The position numbers and the translations under genes were made by a program. Under the pieces are notes generated by a model. That model was not told the origin of the DNA. It made no database searches and saw only the letters and a program-made list of their open reading frames with translations. A stretch of DNA of 42,795 nucleotides from Planctomycetota bacterium. Lineage in GTDB: Bacteria > Planctomycetota > Planctomycetia > Pirellulales > PLA5. Shown here piece by piece: positions 7,644 through 16,384 of this stretch (position 1 is the first letter of the stretch; every line of letters starts with the position of its first letter). The stretch covers positions 1 through 42,795 of the forward strand of contig QEVJ01000040.1 in NCBI GenBank assembly GCA_003576845.1, read 5' to 3'.

Positions 7644-9364
7644 TTCGACTCTCCTATGCCGAGCTGGTCCTGGATCAGCGATTGAATCTGCTGTTCGAGC
7701 ACGGGATCGATTTCGGTCACCGCCGACTCGATGCCGGCCACGTCGGTGACGTTGAACACCAAGGCATCCGCAGCGGCGGACTTGCCGGGCGACGCGCCGC
7801 GATAGTCGGTCGCCTCGAACACGAGTTCGAGCCGATCGCCCTTTTCGAGCGCGAGCGACGCGAGCGGTGCGGCGAACGACCGGCGCTCTCCGCCCGCGAG
7901 CGTCGGTTCTCCGGCCGCGACGGCCAGCGGCGGCCGCGCGATGCGCTGCGGGCCGTCGGGCGTTTCGCGCAGAATGGTCGCTTTGGCCTCGACGCGGGCG
8001 ACGCCGTAGTCGTCGTCTACGCGATACTCGATGACCGGACGTCCCGACGGCAGCACGTGCCGCGTCTTAACCTGCGCGGAAATCCGCGGCGGACGATCGG
8101 CCTTGATGCGCAGCGAACCCCGCGGCGGCCGCTCGGGCGAAAGTCCGTCGTCGTCGACCGTAATGACGGTGTATTCGAGCTCACCGGCCAGGGCGGCGAG
8201 CGGCGTGTTTGCCGGATCGAGCCGCCATTGTCGAGCGTCGTCGCTCGTCTGAGAGAGCGCGTAGCGCTTCTCGCCGATCGCCACCGTTGCGGACGCGAGC
8301 GACTTGTTGCGACTCGTCACCTCGACCTCGACCCGCGAGCCTTCGAGGACTTCGAGATTCCGGGCGCCCGGCGACGGTGCGTTGCGGTCTTGCGCCAACG
8401 CGGCTCGGGCGTAATCCGGCGGCCTCACAATCAGCCGGCAATCGACCACCGGCACGGCGACCAGCTCGATCCGCGCCGGATCGGTCCAGGCATCGCCCAA
8501 GAAAACCTGATACGTCGCCGCGTCGTTCAAGCGTTCGATGCGTCCGACGTAGGCCGTCCAGTCCCGATCGGCCAGCTCCTCCGCCTTTACGACAGCGGGC
8601 AAGTCGACCGTCAATTTGCGCTCGGCGTCGATGGAAAGCTCGATTCGCCCTCGCTCGGGCAACTCGCCGCGGCCGAACACTTCGATCGAGAGCGGTTGCC
8701 CTTGCGGACATGCGACCGCCGCCGCCTCGCGGCCGATTGCGGGCGGCGCCTCGTGGCCATTGATGACGATCTTTTCGACTTGCGTCGCCGTCGGATAGTG
8801 CATTCGACCCAACAACATGCGGTTGACGAAGGCGATCGCGTGGCCGGGAAAGAACGCCGTTGCCGCGGCTACGACGATCGCCGTGGACAAGAGCAGCATC
8901 GCCCTCCGCGCGAGGACGTCGGTTCGCACGCCGCTCAGCACGTCGATCGCGTCGGCCCGTTCCGCAACGTCCTCGACGACGACGGCTTCGAGCGCAACGG
9001 AACCCCACGACGCTGCCTCCGGAGACTCGAATTGCAGCGCGGCCACCAGGTCGCGGCCCAACGGTTGCCGAGCCGCGCGATACTGATCCTCGATCAAGAG
9101 CGCGACGTCGAGGTCCGTCTCGCGCGTGGCGAGCCACGGCCGCGCCCAACGTTGCCAAGCCCACGCGACAACCGCCGCGACGCCGAATAGCAGCGCCAGG
9201 CGAAACGGCACGCCTCCTTCGACGCGGAAGTCGATAAGAAACGCGCCGCCCAGCGCCCAGAGCAGCGCCGTCGAGGCCGCGCAATACGCCGTCGCCGACC
9301 GCACGGATTGCCGCTTGCGGCGGAACGCTTCGATGTCGGCGCGTAATCGCGCGAGCCGGGTCAT
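7640..9364 (-). CDS. DUF4175-like three-helix membrane protein (574 aa)
   Basis: Two hydrophobic segments (about residues 25-45 and 52-70) form a hairpin. A third lies around 155-172 (MLLLSTAIVVAAATAF), and the remainder, roughly 400 residues, is predicted outside the membrane. The external part is rich in beta-type sequence with Ig-like features. The layout, and the company of BatA-type, vWA and MoxR genes, match the DUF4175-like proteins found in such clusters; I give that family name by layout and context, not by a firm motif. The start MTRLARLR is chosen because its ATG overlaps the TGA of the upstream vWA gene (ATGA at 9361-9364); its own stop overlaps the start of the coiled-coil gene in the same way. 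Its function is unknown, probably a membrane-anchored structural partner. Confidence 0.82.
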   Translation of the reverse strand: MTRLARLRADIEAFRRKRQSVRSATAYCAASTALLWALGGAFLIDFRVEGGVPFRLALLFGVAAVVAWAWQRWARPWLATRETDLDVALLIEDQYRAARQPLGRDLVAALQFESPEAASWGSVALEAVVVEDVAERADAIDVLSGVRTDVLARRAMLLLSTAIVVAAATAFFPGHAIAFVNRMLLGRMHYPTATQVEKIVINGHEAPPAIGREAAAVACPQGQPLSIEVFGRGELPERGRIELSIDAERKLTVDLPAVVKAEELADRDWTAYVGRIERLNDAATYQVFLGDAWTDPARIELVAVPVVDCRLIVRPPDYARAALAQDRNAPSPGARNLEVLEGSRVEVEVTSRNKSLASATVAIGEKRYALSQTSDDARQWRLDPANTPLAALAGELEYTVITVDDDGLSPERPPRGSLRIKADRPPRISAQVKTRHVLPSGRPVIEYRVDDDYGVARVEAKATILRETPDGPQRIARPPLAVAAGEPTLAGGERRSFAAPLASLALEKGDRLELVFEATDYRGASPGKSAAADALVFNVTDVAGIESAVTEIDPVLEQQIQSLIQDQLGIGESK

Positions 9365-11913
9365 GGGAGGTTCACCAACTTTCGGCCCAGCCATTCGCCG
9401 AGCATCAGCGTCACGACGAGAATGAAGCAAGGCCACGTGCTCCAGAGCTTATGTACTTCGACCACTTGCTCCGATCTGGCCAGGCCCTCGATATCGGCCG
9501 GCAAGTTTGCGACCGTGGTTAGATCATAACTTCGCCCGCGCGTCTGTGTCGCCAGCAAATCCTGGACGGCGACGTTGCGCACGGCGCTGCGGCGCTCCGC
9601 CGAACGGCTTGCGACGACGAGCGAAATCGGCGGCTTCCATTGACCCGCGATCGGATCCTTCACCTGGACGCGATAGGTTCCCTCGGCGAACACGGGAAAC
9701 CGCGTTTCGTACCGCCCCGCGTGAACGAGCGGCAACGACAGCTCTTCCGTCGTTTCGCCGCCCTGCGACGCGCGGTTCGGCCGCGTCAGGCGATACGACA
9801 GCTTCGCCGCGCGATCGGTATCGAGCGGCTTGAACTCTTCGTCGTAGGCTTCGACGGAGAGCGTCACCTTGTCGCCGGCCTGATAGCGGAGCTGATCGTT
9901 GTCGGTTCGCACGACGAAGCGTTTCTCGCCGCCGAGCTCGTGGCTGAAGCCGAGTTGGTGGATCAACTGGCCCCAGAACTGCTGGTAGTAGAGTTCGCCG
10001 TACTTGCGCCGCAGGCGCCACGTCTCATTGAAGCCGAGATAGACGACTTGTCCGCCGCGGCTGCCGTATTTGCGCGCGGCGATGAGCGGCTGGAGCTGCT
10101 TGTCGCCATCGGGACAGACGTCGGTCGGGTGCGTGGCGAGCACCGACACGTCCGGCCCGCGCACGGCGCGCACCGGTTGATACCAAGGCAAGGCGCCGAG
10201 CGCTTCCCAGCCGCCGACGTCGTCCTCCGCGCCGCTCGCACTTCCACGACCGACTGCACCGGTGAGCCGCATGAACTCGGTCCGCCGGCCCAGCGGCGTG
10301 ATCTCGATCCGGAACGGACGCTCGCGGATACCCGCGTTCGGGTCCGCCTCGACCGGCAGCATCGCGTGAATCTTGGCCAGCGCCTCGTCGAACTCGGGAT
10401 TGCCCGTGGGACGCGCGTATTGACCGATGCCGAACCGCGGCCCGGCCATCACGACAAGCCCTCCGCCAAACTCGCCGACGAATTCCTCGAGCCGCTCGCA
10501 AAAGCCCTTCGTCAGCACGTTCGCGGGAATGTCGCCCAGGAAGATTACGTCGTTCTTGAAGAACTCGCTCCGCGTGGGCGGGGTGAGCGACGACGTGAAC
10601 AACTCGTGGTTCTGCTTGACGGTCGGATGGGCCGAGTGCAAATACGTGCGGAAGCCCTTCACGCCGACGAGCGGGTCGCGATGGAACACTTCCTTGATGA
10701 ACCGCCATTCCCACGTCGGTTCGTATTCCACGAATAGCAGCCGCACGTATTCGTCGAGCACTTGGAGCTTGCGCGTCGCGCGGTTGTTGTCGGTAGCCGT
10801 TTCTTCCACGAGCGGGACGAGTTCGCCGGTGACGTCGTACACGCCCGGCTCGCTCGGCACAAAGTCAAACGACTCGACGAGCGTGCCGCTTGACAGGACG
10901 ACCTCGCGCGACCCGACTTGAATCGGCTCCGCTTCGGCCCGACCTTCTTCGCCGCCGGACAGTCGTTTCGCTACGACCCGCACTGTCGCCGGGCGGTTTT
11001 CGAGACCTTGTTGCTCGACGGAAACCGAAATCGTGCGCTTATCTCCCTGTCGCATCACGGCCGCAAACGATACCTCGGCCTTGGCGTCGCGGGCTCGCTC
11101 GGGACCGACGCCGACCGCGTAAATCGGCACGCCCAAGCGCTCCGCGGGCATCGTCGGTCCGCCTGCCGCGGGGCCGCCGGCGTTCTGGTCGAAGTCGCTG
11201 AAGATCACCACGCCCGCGAGCCGGCTCGAAGCGTGCTTTCCGGCGAGCGAGGCGAGCGCCGAGGCGAGATTCGTCACTTGCCCCCGCGACGACAACGCGG
11301 CGGCGAGCTTTTCGCCGTCGATCGTTTCGTCGTCGCCGTCGATCGCAATCGCGTCGACTTCGTCCCGGCGGCTGAATTGAAAGCACTTGACGCGGAACCG
11401 CTCTTGAAGCTTCGCCACGAGCGCACTCTCCCGGCTGCGAACGAGCGACTGCACGTATTCGAGCCGCGTCGGGCCGGGCATTTCGGACGGCGAATTGGAA
11501 GCGCTCGTGCCCGGCGACGTTGGGGCGATGCCAACGGCCGCGTCGAGCTTGCGACGCTCGTCTTCCGCGAAGCGATCGGCGATGGCCATGCTGTCGGTGC
11601 CGTCGAACAGCAAGTACAAGAGCGGTTTCGGCCGGTGCGTATACGCGATGCGAAACACCGGATCGCCGAGCACCACGACGAGCAGCGCCAAGAGTCCGCC
11701 CCGACAGCAAGCGAGCAACAACCTTCCGCCGCGGACGCCGCGCGACTGTCCGCGCAGATAGAAGGCCAGCGACAGCGCAAAGGCCAACACCGCGAGCGCA
11801 ACGACGATGCCCGCGCTGAGCCGCGCCCACGGTTCGGCAAACGAGACGGCGTGCGAATCGATCGATTCCACGTTCTCCCGCAGCCGAAACAGTTTTGCCA
11901 GCCAATCCGTCAT
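9361..11913 (-). CDS. vWA-type membrane protein with glutamine-amidotransferase-like domain (850 aa)
   Basis: Two N-terminal membrane helices (about 33-53 and 64-83) lead into a vWA-like domain starting LLYLLFDGTDSM. Its metal site is D-G-T-D-S (residues 104-108), a D-x-T-x-S variant of the usual D-x-S-x-S. A second vWA strand is AGVVIFSDFDQN. Further on, IFLGDIPANVLTKGFCERL and EFGGGLVVMAGPRFG resemble the amidotransferase-like fold common in such planctomycete proteins; no catalytic Cys triad is evident. Ig-like strands and a C-terminal helix (WPCFILVVTLMLGEWLG) finish it. The start MTDWLAKLF is chosen because the upstream residues are encoded by the heptad repeat. The protein most likely sits in the inner membrane with its bulk in the periplasm, as a MoxR/DUF58 partner. 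Confidence 0.88.
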   Translation of the reverse strand: MTDWLAKLFRLRENVESIDSHAVSFAEPWARLSAGIVVALAVLAFALSLAFYLRGQSRGVRGGRLLLACCRGGLLALLVVVLGDPVFRIAYTHRPKPLLYLLFDGTDSMAIADRFAEDERRKLDAAVGIAPTSPGTSASNSPSEMPGPTRLEYVQSLVRSRESALVAKLQERFRVKCFQFSRRDEVDAIAIDGDDETIDGEKLAAALSSRGQVTNLASALASLAGKHASSRLAGVVIFSDFDQNAGGPAAGGPTMPAERLGVPIYAVGVGPERARDAKAEVSFAAVMRQGDKRTISVSVEQQGLENRPATVRVVAKRLSGGEEGRAEAEPIQVGSREVVLSSGTLVESFDFVPSEPGVYDVTGELVPLVEETATDNNRATRKLQVLDEYVRLLFVEYEPTWEWRFIKEVFHRDPLVGVKGFRTYLHSAHPTVKQNHELFTSSLTPPTRSEFFKNDVIFLGDIPANVLTKGFCERLEEFVGEFGGGLVVMAGPRFGIGQYARPTGNPEFDEALAKIHAMLPVEADPNAGIRERPFRIEITPLGRRTEFMRLTGAVGRGSASGAEDDVGGWEALGALPWYQPVRAVRGPDVSVLATHPTDVCPDGDKQLQPLIAARKYGSRGGQVVYLGFNETWRLRRKYGELYYQQFWGQLIHQLGFSHELGGEKRFVVRTDNDQLRYQAGDKVTLSVEAYDEEFKPLDTDRAAKLSYRLTRPNRASQGGETTEELSLPLVHAGRYETRFPVFAEGTYRVQVKDPIAGQWKPPISLVVASRSAERRSAVRNVAVQDLLATQTRGRSYDLTTVANLPADIEGLARSEQVVEVHKLWSTWPCFILVVTLMLGEWLGRKLVNLP

Positions 11914-12050
11914 ACAAATGCAAAAGGCAGAATGCAAAAGGCAAAATGCAGAATGAAGTACGCCAAAGGTGCGGCTAGTAACGGATCATGGCCGGGCGAC
12001 CCTTTTGCATTCTTCATTTTGCATTCTTCATTTCCCTCATTTCCTTCTTC
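11914..12050. repeat. Composite heptad element, AATGCAA/TTGCATT type
   Basis: Six tandem 7-bp units (caaaagg, cagaatg, caaaatg forms) at 11914-11955 are followed by about 46 bp of unique sequence. Complementary units (attcttc, attttgc) then run from 12002 to about 12050. The two arrays are inverted copies and could pair as a stem-loop. The left array touches the start codon of the downstream gene; the right array encodes the last nine or so residues and the stop of the BatA-type gene. Confidence 0.9.
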
Positions 12051-14725
12051 GGCCACGCCAGCGCCGTCATCTCCACTACCAAACACGCCGCCACCGTCGC
12101 CACGAGCCACCACCACAAATTCTGGCCGCGAACCGAGGCGCCTTCGATGCTCACCTGCTCGCCGGACGCGATCCAGCGAAAGTTTTCGATCGCCGCAGTC
12201 TCGCGTCGCAATCGTTCGCGATCCACCGGCGCGAGGAGCGATTCCTCGGCGGGTCCATTGGCCGCAAGCAGCGTCGCCGGCGTCGCCGCACGCTCGTCGG
12301 CCTCGTCCGCAGATGCTTCTGCGGTTTCGCCGCGCTCCGATTGCGCCGCGAGCCGATAAAACCCGCGTTCGTAAATCCCGCCGATCGTCACGCCATACGT
12401 TTCGGCATCGAGCGCCTCGACGTCCTGGACGTGCTTCGCGCCGTCAGGCCGCGTCACCTCGAACGTTCGCTGCTGGTCGTTCGGGTCGATCGGAATCGCC
12501 ACGTCGCGGTCCGTTCCCACGTCGCGCACGGGCAAGGTTCGCTGCAAGCGGCGGCGCATCAGGCGATCCGCGAGAAACATCGTGTACGACGCCGGCCACG
12601 TGTTCCAACCGCTCCGCACGCTGGTGGCGACGAACAGCACGTGTCCGCGGCCGATGCGCCGCTCGACGAGAAAGGGCATACCGTTCGTGAACCGCGCCAG
12701 CACCTGCGGCGCGGCTTGTCGCGCTTGAGCCGTCGCGTCGGCGGCGGGTGGTCCGCTTGACCGCTCCGGTTTCCATGCCAACCACGTCGCCTCGGCGTCG
12801 CGACGCGCTTCGAGCTCGGCATCGCGCGCGGCGGCATCGGCCGCGGAAAGCGTTCCTTCCGTTTCGCGACGCTGCCAGTCGGCGAGCCGCCGCTCCGATT
12901 CTTCGCGGTCGCGAGCGGCATCCGAGAGACGACTCGCCTCGGCGGCAACGAATCGCTCGATGCTCGCGGGACTGGCGTCCACCCGAACCGCCTTGAAGAA
13001 CAACGGATCGCGATAGAATGCCGCCTGCGACTCCGGCGATTCGCCCGCGATGTGGAACTCGTCCTGTCCCGCGAGGCTGTCGAACGCAATGTGAAAGGGT
13101 TCAAGCCGAGCGGGGTCTTCTTCGAGCGCCTGGCCGATCGTGCCGTCGAGGGGAGCGGAAAGAATTCCAGCGCCGTCGCGCCACGCCGCGTTGTTCCACT
13201 TCTGGGCGTCGAACTTCCCGCCGGCGGCGACGATCAACTCGCCCCCTTGCGTCACGTAACCGCGCAGCAGGACAGTTACCGCATCGTCGGGCGCTTCGAT
13301 GCCCGCCGCGACGACCAACCGCGCATCGGCGAGCAATTTACGGTCGAGTTGCCGCGGCGTAACGTGTCGAACGCTGACCAGCGGCGCGGGCGCGGCCGGC
13401 CGAGCGCTCGAGGGTGCGAGAATCCGCCGCAGCGGCTGCGTTTCGCCGAAAACCTGCCGCCCGGCCTGTTCCCCCTCCGCGCCGAGCTCGTCGACGAACA
13501 CGACGGGCAGCGCCGACACAACCGTCGCGGCGAGCGCACGCGAGTCGTCCATCGTCAGCCGGTCGCTCGGCAGCGAAACCCGCACGGGAACGTGCCGCAT
13601 TTCGCCGGGAGCAAGGCTGGTGTCGAACTGGTGGTGAAAGGCAATCTCCCGCGTCGCTCCGTCCTCGAGCCGGTCGATCGTTTGCGAAGCGACCTCTTCG
13701 TCCTCGACCCACAGCGACACCTGCACGTTCTCGCGCGGTTCCCGGCCCGAATACCGCACGCGGGCGATGATCTTCGCGGGACTGAGCGTGTCGGCCACGC
13801 CGTCTTCGAGCTCGACCGACGCGACGGAGGCGTTCGCCGGGTCGGTCGCCGAAACATCGACGACCTGAAACTCCGGCAAATCCGCGATCTGAGCCGCCGC
13901 GCCTTCGGGCCAGTTGATCTCCTGCTGGTCGCCGAACAGCACGACGCGCTTGGCCGCCGCGGGAAACTCTGGCGCCTGCGTACAGGCGTCGCGCGCCAGG
14001 GCGACCGCGGAGGCCACGCTCGCCTGCCGATCGACGGCGGCAATCCGTCCGACGGCGGCCCGTGCGTCGTCCTTGTTAGGATAAGGATCTAGGCCGAATT
14101 GATCGAGCGGACCGCACACCGGCAACACCGCGATGTGGCTCCCTTCGGGCAAGCGGTCGATGAGCGCGAGTGCCCGCGCTTTCGCATCGTCGAGCAGCGA
14201 ACGTTCGAGCGCGTAGGACATGCTCAGGCTGTTGTCGACGAGCAGCACCGCGTGAACGGGTTGCGTCGGGTCGCTCGCGACAACGGACGCTTGCGCGGTC
14301 GTGTCCCAATACGGCTCGGCGCCGTAGTAAATTGCCACGGCGCCGAGACCGACTGCCGCGGTCGTGAGCGCGGCACGTCCCCGCGGCGCCGAGCCAAGCG
14401 TGGCCGCCGCGAGTCCACATGCCAACGCCCCCGCGCCCGCCGGCAATGCGATGCGCCAAGCCAGCGGCGCATCCGCCGGCACGAACGGCCGCGCGAGCGC
14501 TAAGCCGAACAACAGCACGGCGAGCGTTCGCAGCGCCAAGAGCAACAGGTCGCGAAGTTCGAGAATCCGGCGGTTACGGCGGATCGCTTCTCGCAAGAAA
14601 TCCATCGCCGCCCAATGCACGACGCGAAAACGCCGCCGGTTCAACAGATGGATGATGACCGGTCCCGTCGCCGCCGCCGCGCCGGCAATCGCAAACCAGG
14701 CATAGCCGGGCAGGAACTGAAGCAT
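12014..14725 (-). CDS. BatA-type vWA membrane protein (903 aa)
   Basis: The N-terminus is a BatA-type double-transmembrane domain: a first helix at about 8-27, then HLLNRRRFRVVHWAAMDFL, the pattern RRNRRILELRDLLLLALRT and a second helix at about 58-78. Two more hydrophobic segments lie near 95-135. The vWA domain has an intact metal site D-N-S-L-S (residues 164-168). A later segment (LLADARLVVAAGIEAP, then QGGELIVAAGG) resembles the amidotransferase-like fold, and RRIGRGHVLFVATS is typical of this protein class. A C-terminal helix precedes the end. The last nine or so residues (MREMKNAK and neighbours) are encoded by the adjacent 7-bp repeat and are probably not functional. The start MLQFLPGYAWF fits the family; eleven upstream codons are left out. 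Confidence 0.9.
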   Translation of the reverse strand: MLQFLPGYAWFAIAGAAAATGPVIIHLLNRRRFRVVHWAAMDFLREAIRRNRRILELRDLLLLALRTLAVLLFGLALARPFVPADAPLAWRIALPAGAGALACGLAAATLGSAPRGRAALTTAAVGLGAVAIYYGAEPYWDTTAQASVVASDPTQPVHAVLLVDNSLSMSYALERSLLDDAKARALALIDRLPEGSHIAVLPVCGPLDQFGLDPYPNKDDARAAVGRIAAVDRQASVASAVALARDACTQAPEFPAAAKRVVLFGDQQEINWPEGAAAQIADLPEFQVVDVSATDPANASVASVELEDGVADTLSPAKIIARVRYSGREPRENVQVSLWVEDEEVASQTIDRLEDGATREIAFHHQFDTSLAPGEMRHVPVRVSLPSDRLTMDDSRALAATVVSALPVVFVDELGAEGEQAGRQVFGETQPLRRILAPSSARPAAPAPLVSVRHVTPRQLDRKLLADARLVVAAGIEAPDDAVTVLLRGYVTQGGELIVAAGGKFDAQKWNNAAWRDGAGILSAPLDGTIGQALEEDPARLEPFHIAFDSLAGQDEFHIAGESPESQAAFYRDPLFFKAVRVDASPASIERFVAAEASRLSDAARDREESERRLADWQRRETEGTLSAADAAARDAELEARRDAEATWLAWKPERSSGPPAADATAQARQAAPQVLARFTNGMPFLVERRIGRGHVLFVATSVRSGWNTWPASYTMFLADRLMRRRLQRTLPVRDVGTDRDVAIPIDPNDQQRTFEVTRPDGAKHVQDVEALDAETYGVTIGGIYERGFYRLAAQSERGETAEASADEADERAATPATLLAANGPAEESLLAPVDRERLRRETAAIENFRWIASGEQVSIEGASVRGQNLWWWLVATVAACLVVEMTALAWPKKEMREMKNAK

Positions 14726-14774
14726 GAGCGGAGGCAGGAGAAAACGTGGCGGGTGCAACCGGGTCGCGGAAGGG

Positions 14775-15908
14775 TTACTTCACCTTAAAGCGCTCGATCT
14801 TGCCTTCCTGCAAGATCGGCAGATACCGATTCGGAATGGCCAGCACGAAACAAGCGACCGCGGTACCAAACAGCTCGCCCGGCTTCCCGCCGACGCGCGC
14901 CCCGTCGTGCCATCGGCCGTCTTGTTCGGCGTTGCCGAGCGCTTGGATCTGCGTGGCGACCAGATGATCGCGCAAGATCGGATAGCATTCGCGCCACGGC
15001 TCGCCGCCAACCTGGTAGAGCGCCTGGCCGACGTAATACAGCGTGTAGGCGTCGAACGGAACCTGGCCGTTGCGGCGTTCTGGTTTGAGCTGTTTCACCG
15101 CGGCCGTGATGACCTCCATGTTCTTGGCGATCCGCCAGTCGTCGTACTGACCGAACTCCTGAAGGCACACCACGCCCGCGGCGGCCATCGCGATCGTTCC
15201 GCCCCCGCCGCCCTTCTGATACGTGAACTGTCCGCGATGCTCGCGCTGCTCTTCCTCGGGCGCGGTGCGGCTCGCCCCGTTTGGCGTATAGTGCTCGCGA
15301 ACGCTGCGCATCGCCAGGTCGATCACTTCCTGGGGCGCTTCGAGCCCGCTATCCACCGCGCTCCGCAGGGCCTTCGCCTGCATCACGGCGAGGCTCAAAT
15401 CGTGACCCATGTGTTGCGAGCGGGCTTCATAGTCCCAACCGCCGTCGCGACACTGCGTCGCGGCGATCAACTTGAGCGCGCGTTCGAGAACCCCGCCCAG
15501 CTCATCGTCCTTCTTCATGCCGTGCGCCTGGCCCAGCACGAACGTCGCCAGCCCGTGGTTGTACATGTCGCGTTTAGGGTCGGCGATGTTCAACAGGCCG
15601 GTATCGCGGCGGGATTTGCGGAGCATGTAGTCCAGCGAACGCTGACACGCACGGCCGTACTCGCCGCGGCCAGGCAAATGCCCGTCGGCCATGAACGCCA
15701 GCGCCCCAAGCCCGACGAGTCCGAGGTCGTTCGACTGCCAATTCCCGTCGCGTCCTTGGTTCTTGGCGTGAGCGAGCCATGTCAAGCCGCGGGCCAAAGC
15801 CGCCTCGCTCGCCGGCGTCGTTTCCCAGTCGCCCTCGGCCCACGCGGCGCCGGAGAAAACGCCAGCCAATACCGCCGCCAGAATCGCGGCAAATCCTGCT
15901 CGAATCAT
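14775..15908 (-). CDS. Exported prenyltransferase/squalene-oxidase-repeat protein (377 aa)
   Basis: After a Sec signal peptide (hydrophobic core AGFAAILAAVLAGVFSGAAWA, cleaved near residue 24), the protein shows alpha/alpha-barrel repeats with QW-like turns: GRDGNWQSND, CRDGGWDYEA and EQDGRWHDGA. This is the fold of terpene cyclases and prenyltransferase beta subunits. The DXDD motif needed for squalene-hopene cyclisation was not seen, and the protein is exported, so a carbohydrate- or protein-binding role is more likely than triterpene synthesis. It is the first gene of the minus-strand cluster, 49 bp before the BatA-type gene, so probably in the same transcript. The start MIRAGFAA is chosen because the signal peptide begins there; the frame is open 69 codons further upstream. 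Confidence 0.85.
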   Translation of the reverse strand: MIRAGFAAILAAVLAGVFSGAAWAEGDWETTPASEAALARGLTWLAHAKNQGRDGNWQSNDLGLVGLGALAFMADGHLPGRGEYGRACQRSLDYMLRKSRRDTGLLNIADPKRDMYNHGLATFVLGQAHGMKKDDELGGVLERALKLIAATQCRDGGWDYEARSQHMGHDLSLAVMQAKALRSAVDSGLEAPQEVIDLAMRSVREHYTPNGASRTAPEEEQREHRGQFTYQKGGGGGTIAMAAAGVVCLQEFGQYDDWRIAKNMEVITAAVKQLKPERRNGQVPFDAYTLYYVGQALYQVGGEPWRECYPILRDHLVATQIQALGNAEQDGRWHDGARVGGKPGELFGTAVACFVLAIPNRYLPILQEGKIERFKVK

Positions 15909-16384
15909 GCGAGAACCTAGCGACACGGGGCGAACGCGCGGATGGCGGGCGAGTTTGGCGGGAAGGTAGCGGAGGGCGGCGTCGCAAAGCCGCGCCGAAC
16001 GCGGCCGCGGGCTTTCTCGGGACATGTCGCATCCCGCGAAATGGTTACATTCCAATTGCGCAGGAATCGCCCGGTCGCGGCCGAAAATGCCGGAGGCCGC
16101 TCGGAACCGCGCCAACGTGCGATTTGCGCAAGGTCGCTTGTCTATAGTCTATACTTATATCTTCGCGATCCCAGTCCGCACCCACCGACTGAGCGGTGTC
16201 TGAGTCTTCATAGAAGGTCAGGCCAAGCGGGTGACGAATCCGCCATTCCTGCAAACCCCAGCCCGCGCTGGCCTGACGCGAACGACGCTCTATCAGCAAT
16301 TCCCGTCAGGCCAGCGCGGACCGAATCATTCCAGAGTGGCAACGCCTAGCGCCGCTTGGCCTGACCTACGACTTCCACGCTACT
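15909..16384. other. Intergenic region upstream of the envelope cluster
   Basis: About 475 bp without a supported gene, between the 1595-aa PQQ gene and the squalene-oxidase-repeat gene, both on the minus strand. It contains an AT-rich island around 16138-16165 in otherwise GC-rich DNA, a plausible site for the cluster promoter, though no well-spaced -35/-10 pair could be assigned. Closer to the PQQ gene lies a nested inverted-repeat element. Confidence 0.6.
16216..16366. repeat. Nested inverted-repeat element (REP/MITE-like)
   Basis: Four copies of one core (GTCAGGCCARCG and its complement) are arranged as A-B-B'-A'. The outer arms ggtcaggccaagcgg (16216-16230) and ccgcttggcctgacc (16352-16366) are perfect inverted repeats of 15 bp. 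The inner arms lie at 16263-16278 and 16304-16319 and are perfect over about 16 bp. It ends 18 bp after the stop of the PQQ-protein gene. The architecture resembles clustered REP palindromes or a small non-autonomous element; no transposase is nearby. Confidence 0.85.

Noticed and set aside
14775-15908. Squalene-hopene cyclase
   Set aside because: QW-like repeats are present but no DXDD catalytic motif was seen; the protein is shorter and carries a Sec signal peptide.
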